In this document: positions 46,058-56,363 of the stretch, piece after piece
Position numbering within the stretch: the stretch's first letter is position 1
How the letters are laid out: each line of letters opens with the position of its first letter
Assembly: GCF_014201735.1 (NCBI RefSeq)
Contig: NZ_JACHFE010000003.1
Coordinates: 1-64,000, forward strand
Source: Marinobacter oulmenensis
GTDB taxonomy: Bacteria > Pseudomonadota > Gammaproteobacteria > Pseudomonadales > Oleiphilaceae
DNA: 64,000 nt
Direction of reading: 5' to 3'
Position numbers and translations under genes: made by a program
Notes under the pieces: generated by a model
Told to the model about the DNA's origin: nothing
Seen by the model: only the letters and a program-made list of their open reading frames with translations
Database searches by the model: none

Positions 46058-48133
46058 TTACACCTCTCCGTAGCGAACCCGCTCTCCAAGCCATCGGCGT
46101 ATCAGAGCCTCCACACGTTTCGGGTGCTCCATCAGTGACGGAGCCATTTCCCGGACCGGTTCAATCCAGCCTTTGTCTCGTTCAAAATCTGCCAGACGAA
46201 ACTGCATCATGCCAGTTTGTCGGGTCCCTAGCACCTCTCCCGGGCCTCGAATTTCCAGATCTTTTTCGGCTATGAAAAAGCCATCCTGACTGTCCCTCAG
46301 AGCCTGTAGCCTGGACTTGCCATTGGCCGACAAAGGTGGGTGGTACAGCAGCACACAGAAACTGGCTTGTTCACCCCGACCAACACGGCCCCGCAATTGA
46401 TGGAGTTGGGCCAGCCCGAGCCGTTCCGGATTTTCAATGATGATCAGCGAGGCGTTGGGCACATCCACACCCACTTCTATTACGGTCGTGGCGACCAACA
46501 GATCACTGTCACCGCTCTTGAAATCTTCCATGACCGCGGCTTTTTCACTGGCCTTCAGGCGCCCATGCACCAGTCCGACCTTCAGATCCGGCAATCGTTC
46601 CGCCAGTTCCGCAGCGGTCACTTCCGCCGCCTGGCACTGCAAGGCTTCGGATTCCTCCACCAGGGTACAAACCCAGTAAGCCTGCCGGCCTTCCCGGCAG
46701 GCGCTGCGGACCCGTTCAACCACATCATCCCGGCGGCTATCCGGCAGGGCGATGGTTTCTATCGCCTTCCGCCCTGGTGGCAACTCATCAATCACCGAGG
46801 TGTCGAGGTCCGCATAGGCACTCATGGCCAGGGTACGGGGAATAGGCGTTGCCGTCATGATTAACTGATGGGGCGCCAGGGTGCCGCCTACGCCTTTCTC
46901 CCGGAGCGCCAGACGCTGGTGGACCCCGAAGCGATGCTGCTCATCAACAATCACCAGAGCCAGGCGGTGGAACTGCACATCCTCCTGGAACAGGGCGTGG
47001 GTGCCGATCACCACCGCCGCACTGCCGTCGGCAACCTGGGCAAGCGCTTCTTCCCGCTGCCGCCCCTTCACCTTGCCGGACAGCCAGGCCAGACGGATAC
47101 CCAGCGGCTCCAGCCAGGCCTGAAAATTCTGGTAATGCTGTTCGGCAAGGATTTCCGTAGGCGCCATCAGGGCCACCTGAGCGCCAGCTCCGATGGCCTG
47201 AAGCGCGGCCAGGGCGGCGACCACGGTTTTGCCGGAGCCTACGTCACCCTGAACCAGTCGCAGCATGGGAATCGGCTGACTCAGATCCTGGCGAACGTCA
47301 GCCACCACCTGCCGCTGGGCACCCGTGAGCTTGAAAGGCAACTGGTCCAGAAAACGCTCAATCAGATCCCCACCCGGTAACAATGGCAAGGCTTCTCTGG
47401 CCTGGATCTGCTGGCGCACCTGCAGCAGACTGAGCTGGTGTGCCAGCAGCTCTTCCATCACCAACCGCTGCTGGGCCGGGTGCCGCCCTTCCACCAATAG
47501 GGGTACCGGGGCGCTAGCAGGAGGAGAATGCACCAGTCGCACGGCTTCGGTAATACCAGGGAGCTGGTAGTCTGCCAGCAGTTCCGGCGGTAGCCAGTCC
47601 TTGATCGGAAAACGGTCGAGATAGCCCAGAGCCTGCTGGCAAAGAGCGCGCACCCGGGGCTGCTGGATACCTTCGGTAAGGGGATAGACCGGCGTTAGGG
47701 TTGCCTGTTCGGCCGAAGGCATGGGCGGCGGGTTGACCTGGTATTCCGGATGATAGAACTCATACCCGGCCCGGCCCGGGCGGACTTCCCCAAAACACCG
47801 GACTCGCGCCCCTTCGGTCAACTGGTTTTTCTGGCCCGCACTGAAATGGAAAAAGCGCATCACCAGAAAGCCGGAGTCATCCCGCAGGGTGACCTGCATG
47901 CTCCGGCGCCGGCCCATGACCACGTCGGTCTTCATGACCTCGCCTTCCACCACCGCAACATCCCCGACTCTGAGGCTGCCCATGGGGATAATCCGGGTGC
48001 GGTCCTCATACCGGTAGGGCAGATGGAACAGCAGGTCCTGTATGGACTGGATGCCCAGTTTGGCCAGCTTGTCGGCAAGGGCCGCACCCACGCCCTTGAG
48101 CCGGGTTACCTCGATATCGCCCAGGGAGGTCAT
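46058..48133 (-). CDS. recG: ATP-dependent DNA helicase RecG
   Basis: Remodels stalled forks and branched DNA. The 691-residue protein has the N-terminal wedge domain (about 60-160) and helicase motifs: Walker A GDVGSGKT, MAPTEILAEQHY, DEQHRFG (motif II), TATPIPRTLA, and motif VI-like LHQLRGRVGRGEQ. Full family length. Between oxyR upstream and the HDOD gene downstream; eight bases separate it from the oxyR stop. Confidence 0.97.
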   Translation of the reverse strand: MTSLGDIEVTRLKGVGAALADKLAKLGIQSIQDLLFHLPYRYEDRTRIIPMGSLRVGDVAVVEGEVMKTDVVMGRRRSMQVTLRDDSGFLVMRFFHFSAGQKNQLTEGARVRCFGEVRPGRAGYEFYHPEYQVNPPPMPSAEQATLTPVYPLTEGIQQPRVRALCQQALGYLDRFPIKDWLPPELLADYQLPGITEAVRLVHSPPASAPVPLLVEGRHPAQQRLVMEELLAHQLSLLQVRQQIQAREALPLLPGGDLIERFLDQLPFKLTGAQRQVVADVRQDLSQPIPMLRLVQGDVGSGKTVVAALAALQAIGAGAQVALMAPTEILAEQHYQNFQAWLEPLGIRLAWLSGKVKGRQREEALAQVADGSAAVVIGTHALFQEDVQFHRLALVIVDEQHRFGVHQRLALREKGVGGTLAPHQLIMTATPIPRTLAMSAYADLDTSVIDELPPGRKAIETIALPDSRRDDVVERVRSACREGRQAYWVCTLVEESEALQCQAAEVTAAELAERLPDLKVGLVHGRLKASEKAAVMEDFKSGDSDLLVATTVIEVGVDVPNASLIIIENPERLGLAQLHQLRGRVGRGEQASFCVLLYHPPLSANGKSRLQALRDSQDGFFIAEKDLEIRGPGEVLGTRQTGMMQFRLADFERDKGWIEPVREMAPSLMEHPKRVEALIRRWLGERVRYGEV

Positions 48134-48141
48134 GGCAGGAC

Positions 48142-49101
48142 TCAGGCGCTATCGGCAACCGCCGGCGTTTCGGTGCGGGCTTTTTCGATCACCCGGCACT
48201 GGCTGGCAGCCAATGACAGCATGTCGATGGCCTTGGGCCTCGGGAAGGTCACCCGCCATGCCAGTGCTACCGTGCGATAAGGCACCGGCGCCGCAAACGG
48301 TCGAACCGCGAGTATGTCTTCCTGATAATTCATCGCTGTTGCCGCCGACATCGGCAGTACCGTGATCCCCAGGCCGGAAGCCACCATGTGCCGGATGGTT
48401 TCCAGGGAACTGCCCTCGGTCACCAGATCCGGCTGGTCTCGATCAACCCGGCTGGTAATGGCCTCCACCAGCGGTGGGCAGGACTCCAGCACCTGGTCCC
48501 GGAAACAGTGGCCAGGGCCAAGCAGCAGCAACTGCTCGTGGGCCATTTCCTCGGGAGTGATTTCTTCCTTCTCCGCCAGCGGGTGACCCGCAGGCAGCAA
48601 TACCACAAACGGCTCGTCGTAGAGTGGCAGTGTCACCACCTCGGGTTCCTCGAACGGCAGCGCCACGATGATGGCATCCAGTTCAGAGTGCCGCAGCTTC
48701 TGGCGCAGGTTTGCGGTATAGTTTTCCTCGATGTAGAGGGGCATTTCCGGCGCCGCCCTGCGCAGCTCAGGCAACAGGTGTGGGAACAGGTAGGGTCCGA
48801 TCGTGTAGATGGCACCCACCTTGAGCGGCGAATTCAACTGATTCTTGCCATCCTGGGCCATGTCCCGGATGACGCCCACCTGATCCAGAACCCGCTGGGC
48901 CTGTTCGATGATCCGTTTACCAGTTTCGGTGACCCGGATATTACTCTTGGAACGCTCAAACAGCGGGATGCCGAGCTCATCTTCGAGCTTCTTGACCGCC
49001 ACACTCAGGGTAGGCTGACTGACATGGCACCGTTCCGCTGCGCGGCCAAAATGCCTTTCCCGTGCGAGGGTGACCACGTATCGTAACTCGGTTAGGGTCA
49101 T
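48142..49101 (-). CDS. oxyR: hydrogen peroxide regulator OxyR
   Basis: LysR-type activator of peroxide defence. The 319-residue protein has the N-terminal winged helix-turn-helix (AAERCHVSQPTLSVAVKKLE) and a redox pair at C199 and C208 in GHCFRDQVLESC, the same numbers as E. coli OxyR. H2O2 joins these cysteines and turns on the regulon; no oxyR target such as katA or ahpC is in the window. oxyR-recG is the Pseudomonas arrangement. Confidence 0.96.
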   Translation of the reverse strand: MTLTELRYVVTLARERHFGRAAERCHVSQPTLSVAVKKLEDELGIPLFERSKSNIRVTETGKRIIEQAQRVLDQVGVIRDMAQDGKNQLNSPLKVGAIYTIGPYLFPHLLPELRRAAPEMPLYIEENYTANLRQKLRHSELDAIIVALPFEEPEVVTLPLYDEPFVVLLPAGHPLAEKEEITPEEMAHEQLLLLGPGHCFRDQVLESCPPLVEAITSRVDRDQPDLVTEGSSLETIRHMVASGLGITVLPMSAATAMNYQEDILAVRPFAAPVPYRTVALAWRVTFPRPKAIDMLSLAASQCRVIEKARTETPAVADSA

Positions 49102-49178
49102 GGTGAGCTCCGTTCCGGAATTTATGCGTCAGAGTTTTCCATACTTTATCAGGCAAAGAATAAGGATTGAAATTGTCT

Positions 49179-50048
49179 ATGGCAATGCAGAAACAGAAAC
49201 CGAGGTCACAAATTCTGGTAGCCGGCTGCGGAAAGCTCGGCGGCGCCATCGCCTCCAGGCTGACACGGGCCGCTACCGTGTACGGACTGCGCCGAAACCC
49301 TGACCAGGTACCGGAAGGCGTGCACGGCATCGGCGCCGATCTGAGCTGTCCGGAAACACTCAAAGGCCAGTTACCGGAAAAGCTCGACGTGGTGATCTAC
49401 TGTCTGACCCCTTCCAGCTATGATGAACAGGGTTATCACGCGGCCTATGTCACCGGACTGAAAAATCTTCTGGAAGCCCTTCCCGAGTCGTCACTTACCC
49501 GGCTTTTCTTCGTCAGCAGCTCCAGCGTCTATGCCCAGGACGATGACAGTTGGGTCAATGAAGACAGCGCCGCCCAGCCAACGCGCTTCAGCGGCCGTCA
49601 GATTCTCCAGGGGGAGGCCACAGCCCTGAACAGCAGCTACCCGGCGACGGTGGTTCGATATAGCGGAATCTATGGCCCATCCCGCCGGCGCTTTCTTGAG
49701 GAAGTCATAGCCGGGCGCATGAACCCGGTAACACCCGCCCCCTTCAGCAACCGAATTCACGAAGTGGACGCCGCCAACGCCATGGCCTGGCTGGCTGAAA
49801 AAGCCCTGGATGGGGAGGTCATCGATAACCTGTATCTGGCAAGCGATTGTGAACCGGTGCGGCTGGATGAAGTCGTCGAGTGGGTGCGTGAGCAGGTGCC
49901 CTGTGCCGAGCCGGTACCGGATGCACGCAAGGGCGGGAGAGCAGGCAGCAAGCGTTGCAGTAACCGGCGATTGCTGGATAGCGGGTTTCAGTTCCGGTAC
50001 CCCGATTTTCGCACAGGGTACCGGGAGATGATCGACAGCCTTAGCTGA
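49179..50048 (+). CDS. NAD-dependent epimerase/dehydratase-like protein (YeeZ/SDR type)
   Basis: A 289-residue extended-SDR-like protein. It starts with an atypical nucleotide site AGCGKLGG (instead of GxxGxxG), and has SSSSVYA near residue 110 where the family's Ser region lies; the usual YxxxK is not obvious ([11 protein letters not shown] in its place), so catalysis is uncertain. ATG 49179 is used; TTG 49173, six bases after AAGGA, is possible. Divergent from oxyR, and its last eight bases overlap ridA. Substrate unknown. Confidence 0.82.
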   Translation: MAMQKQKPRSQILVAGCGKLGGAIASRLTRAATVYGLRRNPDQVPEGVHGIGADLSCPETLKGQLPEKLDVVIYCLTPSSYDEQGYHAAYVTGLKNLLEALPESSLTRLFFVSSSSVYAQDDDSWVNEDSAAQPTRFSGRQILQGEATALNSSYPATVVRYSGIYGPSRRRFLEEVIAGRMNPVTPAPFSNRIHEVDAANAMAWLAEKALDGEVIDNLYLASDCEPVRLDEVVEWVREQVPCAEPVPDARKGGRAGSKRCSNRRLLDSGFQFRYPDFRTGYREMIDSLS

Positions 50049-50427
50049 GCACCATCACAGCTTCCATTTCCACCGGTACGTCTTTCGGCAGTGCCGCCAC
50101 ACCCACTGCGGCGCGCGCCGGGTACGGCTCCTGGAAGTAGGTTGCCATGATTTCGTTCACGGTGGTGAAGTTGGACAGATCGGTCATGTAGATGTTCAGC
50201 TTGACGATGTCCTTGAGCTCACCACCGGCTGCTTCACACACCGCCTTCAGGTTCTCGAAAACCTGACGGGTCTTGGCCGAGAAGTCACCCGGCACCACGT
50301 CCATGGTTTCCGGATCCAGGGGAATCTGGCCAGACAGGTACACGGTATCCCCGGCTTTGACCGCCTGGGAATAGGGACCAATCGCCTGAGGGGCGTTTTC
50401 GGTCTGGATAACAGATTTGTTGCTCAT
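50041..50427 (-). CDS. ridA: RidA family enamine/imine deaminase
   Basis: Hydrolyses reactive enamines released by PLP enzymes. The 128-residue protein has the RidA signature ([23 protein letters not shown]) and the substrate-binding Arg in [13 protein letters not shown]. Start ATG 50427 (MSNKSV). It lies 77 bases after spoT on the same strand; spoT-ridA is a common pair. Confidence 0.95.
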   Translation of the reverse strand: MSNKSVIQTENAPQAIGPYSQAVKAGDTVYLSGQIPLDPETMDVVPGDFSAKTRQVFENLKAVCEAAGGELKDIVKLNIYMTDLSNFTTVNEIMATYFQEPYPARAAVGVAALPKDVPVEMEAVMVLS

Positions 50428-50504
50428 GATCGGCAGTGTCCTCTTAGCAAAACGCCAATCCTCACCTTTCCACGAGGCACCTGTCAACTACGGCTGAGGG
50501 CGCG

Positions 50505-52652
50505 TCAGTACCGCACCCGGCTGATGTGAGTTACCGCCCGAATGTTGCGCACACGGCGCATCACACGGGCCAGGTGACGGCGACCGTGAACATGCACCAC
50601 CAGGCTGACCACACCGAACCGGGCATTCTGGTCTTCCACGCTGATACGTTCGATATTTCCGTCAGCCATGGCCACGGCATTGGCCACCTCGGCGATCACC
50701 CCGCGCTGGCGCTCCAGCTCGACCCGAAGTTCCACCGAGAACTCGTCGGTAATATCCTTGGCCCACTTCAGGTGCGTCAGCCGGGCCCGGCCAGCATCGT
50801 CTTCCGGCAGACGGTCGCAGGTATCGGAATGGATCACCATGCCGTTACCTTCATCCATGATGCCCACTACCGGATCGCCGGGAATAGGCTTGCAGCAGGA
50901 GGCAAATTTGACCAGCAGGCCTTCCGTGCCACGGATGGTGACCGCACCATATTTACCGTCTTCAATATTGCCGATGTTGCTCTGGCCCTCCCCGGCGTCA
51001 TCCGTACCGCCACTGACCAGTTGCCGGGCCACCAGATATGCCATGCGGTTACCCAGGCCAATGTCACTGACCAGATCATCGAAACTGTTGACCTGATTGT
51101 GGTTCACCACCAGCTGTTTCTGGGCCTCACTGATATCCGAGAGCTGGGCGCCAAAGCCTTTCAGTGAGCGTTTGAGAAGTGTGCGCCCCAACTCCAGTGA
51201 TTCCGCACGCTTGCGGGTCTTCAGCACGTGGCGGATGCTGCTTCGGGCCTTGCCGGTCACCACGAAACTCAACCATGCCGGATTCGGCTTGGCACCCGGT
51301 GCCGTGATGATTTCCACCGTCTGGCCACTCTGCAGGGGCTGGCTCAGGGAGGCCAGATTACGGTTGATCCGGCAGGCCACCGCGGCATTACCGATGTCGG
51401 TATGAATGGCGTAGGCGAAATCCACCGGGGTCGCACCACTGGGCAGCTCCATGATCCGCCCCCTGGGCGTGAATACGTAGACCTCATCGGGGAACAGGTC
51501 CACCTTCACATGCTCAATGAACTCCATGGAATCGTCGGCACGTTCCTGGATTTCCATCAGCCCCTTAACCCAGCGATCCACCCTGGCCTGGTTAACCGCA
51601 ATCACGCCAGACGACTCATTCTTGTACATCCAGTGGGCTGCGATGCCGTTGTTGGCGATGTTCTCCATCTCCTCGGTGCGGATCTGGATCTCGATGTTGA
51701 CGTGCATGCCAAACAGCGTTGTATGCAGGGACTGGTAGCCATTGGCCTTGGGCATGGCAATGTAGTCCTTGAAACGGCCCGGCAGCGGTTTGTAGAGGCT
51801 GTGCACGGCCCCCAGGATGCGATAGCAGTCGTCCTCGGTTTCGGTAATAATCCGGAAAGCGTAGACATCCATGATTTCATGGAAGGACTTGTGCTTGAAT
51901 TTCATCTTGTTGTAGATGGAATTCAGGTGTTTTTCCCGGCCCTGTATCTTGCCGGGCAGCTCCCGCTCTTCCAGCTTCTGCTGCAACTTTCCACGGATTT
52001 CCTCGATGATCTCCCGGTGACTGCCTCGCAGCTTGTCCACTGCCTTGGAGATGTAACGGGCCCGCATCGGGTGCAGGGATGAAAAACCCAGATCCTCAAG
52101 CTCGGTACTGATGGCGTGCATGCCCAGCCGGTTGGCGATGGGCGCATAGATATCGAGGGTTTCGGTGGCAATGCGCTGGCGTTTCTCGTAGGGCATGGGC
52201 CCGAGCGTGCGCATGTTATGGAGGCGGTCCGCCAGCTTGACCAGAATCACCCGGATGTCCCGGGCCATGGCCAGTGTCATTTTCTGGAAGTTCTCGGCCT
52301 GGGCTTCCGCCCGGGAACGGAACTCGATCTGGGTCAGCTTGGAGACACCGTCCACCAGTTCCGCCACGTCCTCCCCGAACTGCTCGGACAGGGCGTCCTT
52401 GGGAATACCGGTATCTTCGATAACATCGTGCAGCATGGCCGCCATCAGGCTCTGGTGATCCAGCCTCAGGTTCGCCAGAATCCGGGCAACCGCAAGTGGG
52501 TGGGTAATGTAGCGGTCGCCGCTTTTGCGCATCTGCCCTTCATGGGCCTGTTCGGCGTAATAGTAGGCCCTCCGTACCTGATTGATACGACTGATATCCA
52601 GGTAAGAGCCAAGTTCGCTGGCCAGACCTTCTACCGTTGCCTCTGCCGACAC
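50505..52652 (-). CDS. spoT: bifunctional (p)ppGpp synthetase/hydrolase SpoT
   Basis: Balances the alarmone (p)ppGpp. The roughly 715-residue protein has the HD hydrolase domain (HDVIEDT, KLADRLHNMRTL), the synthetase domain (GREKHLNSIYNKM, YKPLPGRFKDYIAMPKANGYQSLHTT), TGS (VFTPRGRIMELPSGATPVDFAYAIHT) and a C-terminal ACT domain. The start GTG 52652 has GGGAGG four bases upstream; ATG 52664 (MGGAV) has none. Part of rpoZ-spoT-ridA; gmk-rpoZ-spoT is conserved widely. Confidence 0.96.
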   Translation of the reverse strand: MSAEATVEGLASELGSYLDISRINQVRRAYYYAEQAHEGQMRKSGDRYITHPLAVARILANLRLDHQSLMAAMLHDVIEDTGIPKDALSEQFGEDVAELVDGVSKLTQIEFRSRAEAQAENFQKMTLAMARDIRVILVKLADRLHNMRTLGPMPYEKRQRIATETLDIYAPIANRLGMHAISTELEDLGFSSLHPMRARYISKAVDKLRGSHREIIEEIRGKLQQKLEERELPGKIQGREKHLNSIYNKMKFKHKSFHEIMDVYAFRIITETEDDCYRILGAVHSLYKPLPGRFKDYIAMPKANGYQSLHTTLFGMHVNIEIQIRTEEMENIANNGIAAHWMYKNESSGVIAVNQARVDRWVKGLMEIQERADDSMEFIEHVKVDLFPDEVYVFTPRGRIMELPSGATPVDFAYAIHTDIGNAAVACRINRNLASLSQPLQSGQTVEIITAPGAKPNPAWLSFVVTGKARSSIRHVLKTRKRAESLELGRTLLKRSLKGFGAQLSDISEAQKQLVVNHNQVNSFDDLVSDIGLGNRMAYLVARQLVSGGTDDAGEGQSNIGNIEDGKYGAVTIRGTEGLLVKFASCCKPIPGDPVVGIMDEGNGMVIHSDTCDRLPEDDAGRARLTHLKWAKDITDEFSVELRVELERQRGVIAEVANAVAMADGNIERISVEDQNARFGVVSLVVHVHGRRHLARVMRRVRNIRAVTHISRVRY

Positions 52653-52811
52653 CGCGCCTCCCATATTGACTGAACACCGGAGACAAAAAAGCCCGAATGC
52701 AAGCATCCGGGCTTCCTTGTCCCATCGGCGGATTTCTATAGATACACTATATAACCGCGGGGACAGATTTCAACGGTTGGCTATGACCGGGATCACCGCC
52801 CCAACCCAGGA

Positions 52812-53024
52812 TTAATCCTCTTCTTCCTGGGTGAGCAGATCACGGGTCACTTTGCCCTCGGCAATTTCACGCAGGGCAATCACCGTCGGCTTGTCGTTTT
52901 CTTCCGCCACCATGGGATCGGCGCCCCGGGTGGAAATCTGGCGTGCACGCTTGGTCGCCAGCATCACCAGCTGGAAGCGGTTGTCTACGTTTTCCAGACA
53001 ATCTTCAACGGTAACTCGTGCCAT
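52812..53024 (-). CDS. rpoZ: RNA polymerase omega subunit
   Basis: The 70-residue protein ([30 protein letters not shown] and an acidic C-terminus) is the omega subunit, which stabilises RNA polymerase and contributes to a ppGpp site. GGGGAA precedes the ATG. Between gmk and spoT, its usual neighbours. Confidence 0.97.
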   Translation of the reverse strand: MARVTVEDCLENVDNRFQLVMLATKRARQISTRGADPMVAEENDKPTVIALREIAEGKVTRDLLTQEEED

Positions 53025-53109
53025 TCTATTCCCCGAAAATCTCTGATGCAGTTGAAAGACCGTGTAGTTTACTGCCCCCGGTACACTTTGTATACAGGGA
53101 AAACCGTAA

Positions 53110-53823
<714 letters not shown>

Positions 53824-53895
53824 TTACCTCCGCATCCCGGCGACGGAACACCTGCTACCATGGCCCGGTCATTCCAGGGAAACAAGATCGCAACC

Positions 53896-54774
53896 ATGAA
53901 CAGGATCCTCATTATCATGGACCCCGCACACCAGGAACAGGTGGCGCTGATGCGGGGCATCGAACTGGCAAGAACCACCGGCGCCCGTCTGGAAGTGGTG
54001 GCCTTCGCCCACGAGTATCTGGACAGCCTTCCAGGGGACAAAGTGGTTCGGGACAACGCCCGACAGACACTGATTGAGCACCGGCAGAAATGGCTCGAGC
54101 AGATGCTGGCTCTCGCCGACTGCACAGACCTGGACATACAGGCCCACACCGTCTGGGAAAAGCGGATTCACCACTGGATCAACCAGCACTGCCAGCAGCA
54201 ACGGATCGATACGGTGGTCAAGACCGGACACCGGTCAGAGACATTCCTTTACACGCCGACCGACTGGCACCTGATCCGGGAATGCCCGGCACCAGTCATG
54301 CTGGTTTCCGACCATAAATGGCGCAGGGCCCATCCGATTCTGGCAGCCGTGGACCTGAGCTCGGACAAACCGGCCAAGAAAGCCCTGAACGTAAAGATCA
54401 TCGACAAAGCCTGGCACCTGGCCAAAGCTCTGGATACTGAACTCCATCTGGTACACGCACTGCACGTTTCAGAGGTACTCGCCGACCTGGAAATCATTGA
54501 CCTGCCAGCACACACCCGACAGCGGGAGCAGGCCCTGCAGCCAGCCGTTGATCACCTGTGCAACACCTGGCACCTGAGCCGGGAACAGGTCCACCTGGCA
54601 GCCGGCCCCGCGCACAAGGTCATTCCCAGGGTGGCGAACCGGATCAAAGCGGACATGGTGGTGATTGGCACGACCGGTAAAACCGGCCTGGCGGCAAAGG
54701 TCATCGGCAACACCGCCGAGAAGGTGCTCAGCCATCTTCGAACGGACCTGCTGACGCTTCGGCCTGACGAATAG
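53896..54774 (+). CDS. tandem universal stress protein (UspE-like)
   Basis: The 292-residue protein holds two USP domains (about 1-145 and 150-292). The second ends with GTTGKTGLAAKVIGNTAEKVL, a G-2X-G-9X-G(S/T) ATP-binding motif; the first lacks a clear copy (GHRSETFLYTPTDWHLI). Start ATG 53896 (MNRILIIMDP). UspE-type proteins are induced in stress; the role here is unknown. No operon partner on this strand; the convergent mocA gene ends three bases later. Confidence 0.88.
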   Translation: MNRILIIMDPAHQEQVALMRGIELARTTGARLEVVAFAHEYLDSLPGDKVVRDNARQTLIEHRQKWLEQMLALADCTDLDIQAHTVWEKRIHHWINQHCQQQRIDTVVKTGHRSETFLYTPTDWHLIRECPAPVMLVSDHKWRRAHPILAAVDLSSDKPAKKALNVKIIDKAWHLAKALDTELHLVHALHVSEVLADLEIIDLPAHTRQREQALQPAVDHLCNTWHLSREQVHLAAGPAHKVIPRVANRIKADMVVIGTTGKTGLAAKVIGNTAEKVLSHLRTDLLTLRPDE

Positions 54775-54777
54775 GCG

Positions 54778-55356
54778 TCAGGAGAGCCACCGGGCGAGTT
54801 GGTCCGGGGTATCGATGTCCATCGCCGCATTGGGCATCGGACACTCCCGCACCGGAAGCAGATTGTCGTACAGCAGTTGCTTGGCACCCTGATCCCCTTG
54901 AAGCGCTTTGAGGCCCGGGAACACAGCACGGGGGAAAATCGCGGGGACGCCCCGCCGGCCACGGTAGAAACCGCAGCAGATACCGCCCCCATCAAACGCG
55001 TCCAGCAGGGCCGTCAGGTCATCGCGGGTCAGCGCCACCTGATCTGCCAGCAGCACCAGAACCGCCTCATAGTCCGGTTCCAAATGCCGGATGCCGGCCT
55101 CCAGGGAGGCTGACAGCCCCTCCCGCCAGCGTTCCGAGTACACAAGCCGTGCGCCAGTGAGCTCCCCGGCGCTGGTTGCATCAAGCAACGCCTGGTGCCA
55201 GGCACCCGACACAACGTGGACGTCATCCGGGGCAACACTGGATGCCAGGTCAATGCTGTTCTGCAGCAGGGGACGCCCGCCAACGTCCGCGAGCAGTTTG
55301 CACCCACCGAAACGGGTGCTGGCACCTGCCGCCAAGATCAGGACAGCCAGCCTCAT
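54778..55356 (-). CDS. molybdenum cofactor nucleotidyltransferase (MocA-like)
   Basis: The 192-residue protein has the MobA/MocA N-terminal site LAAGASTRFGGCKLL, VLVLLADQVALT (metal-binding Asp) and RRGVPAIFP (MocA-type GxPAIFP, as in CTP:molybdopterin cytidylyltransferases). It probably makes the molybdopterin-cytosine dinucleotide used by the hydroxylase two genes upstream. Its ATG overlaps the xdhC stop (ATGA). Last gene of a four-gene coupled operon. Confidence 0.88.
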   Translation of the reverse strand: MRLAVLILAAGASTRFGGCKLLADVGGRPLLQNSIDLASSVAPDDVHVVSGAWHQALLDATSAGELTGARLVYSERWREGLSASLEAGIRHLEPDYEAVLVLLADQVALTRDDLTALLDAFDGGGICCGFYRGRRGVPAIFPRAVFPGLKALQGDQGAKQLLYDNLLPVRECPMPNAAMDIDTPDQLARWLS

Positions 55357-56363
55357 GCAGCGCCGGACACCGCTGGCCGGGACTGCAGGTTTTTCCCCCT
55401 CCTGACCCGGACCACGTCCGCCATGATGGATAGCGCGATTTCCGCTGGCGTCTTGCTGCCGATATCGAGTCCGATCGGCATCTGGATCCGCTCCAGTTCG
55501 GCCTGACTCAGGCCTCCGGTGCGCACCAGACGTTCCGCGCGGGCCCGGGAGGTCTTCCGGGAGCCCATGGCCCCGATGTAACTGGCATCGGTCTTGACCG
55601 CGGCCATCATGGCCAGGTCATCAATACGCGGGTCATGCGTCACCGCCACCACGGCTGTCGAGGCCGAGCAGGCCCCGGGCGCGGCGATGTAAAGAGAGGG
55701 AAGCTGGGGCACGAACTCGACCCCGGGCAGTGCGGCGGCCTCAGCCGCGACTTCTTCGCGTGGATCACACAGCACCACCTGATACCCGAGGCTGACGGCA
55801 AAACTGGCACAGCTTTCGGCAACCGAGGAGTACCCCGCCAGAATCAGCTTTGCCACCGGCCCCACCCGGATATGGACCCGTTCGCCGTCGGCGTCCAGAA
55901 CCACTCTCGGTCCGGCCGGTCCTGCCGGCTCCAGCGAATGCAGGCCATCGGCCAGGCGGACACGACGAAGCAATTCCTGCTCGCCCCCCAACGCCGAGCG
56001 CAGCTGTTCAAGATGCCCGAGAGTGTCGCCCCCTGGCCGAAGACGCTCGACCAGCACCTCCAGGCGGCCACCACAGGGCAGACGCACCCGGGGGTCCGCA
56101 TCGCCCGCCGCCGAGCCGCCATAGTGGACGATAACCGCTGGCTGTTCATACTCACCGGCGACCAGCCTTTCCAGGAAGTCCTCTTCCACACAGCCGCCGG
56201 ACAGCGAGCCCAGGTAATCGCCCCCTGCCTGCGCCACCATCATCGACCCCGGTTCCCGGGGCGATGATCCGAAAGTGCCCAGCACCGTACAGAGCCAGAC
56301 CGTCTGGCCATCCGCCAGCCACTGCGCGGCCTGTTCAACCACCCGGTAATCCAGACTCTGCAT
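55353..56363 (-). CDS. xdhC: XdhC family molybdenum-hydroxylase maturation protein
   Basis: The 336-residue protein has the XdhC_CoxI N-terminal domain (GTFGSSPREPGSMMV, GSLSGGCVEEDF) and a Rossmann-like C-terminal domain (VTHDPRIDDLAMMAAVK, YIGAMGSRKTSRAR, PIGLDIGSKTPAEIALSIMADVV). XdhC proteins bind and sulfurate the molybdenum cofactor and insert it into the enzyme. ATG 56363 overlaps the preceding stop by one base (TGATG); the frame continues 25 codons upstream but without family features. Confidence 0.93.
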   Translation of the reverse strand: MQSLDYRVVEQAAQWLADGQTVWLCTVLGTFGSSPREPGSMMVAQAGGDYLGSLSGGCVEEDFLERLVAGEYEQPAVIVHYGGSAAGDADPRVRLPCGGRLEVLVERLRPGGDTLGHLEQLRSALGGEQELLRRVRLADGLHSLEPAGPAGPRVVLDADGERVHIRVGPVAKLILAGYSSVAESCASFAVSLGYQVVLCDPREEVAAEAAALPGVEFVPQLPSLYIAAPGACSASTAVVAVTHDPRIDDLAMMAAVKTDASYIGAMGSRKTSRARAERLVRTGGLSQAELERIQMPIGLDIGSKTPAEIALSIMADVVRVRRGKNLQSRPAVSGAA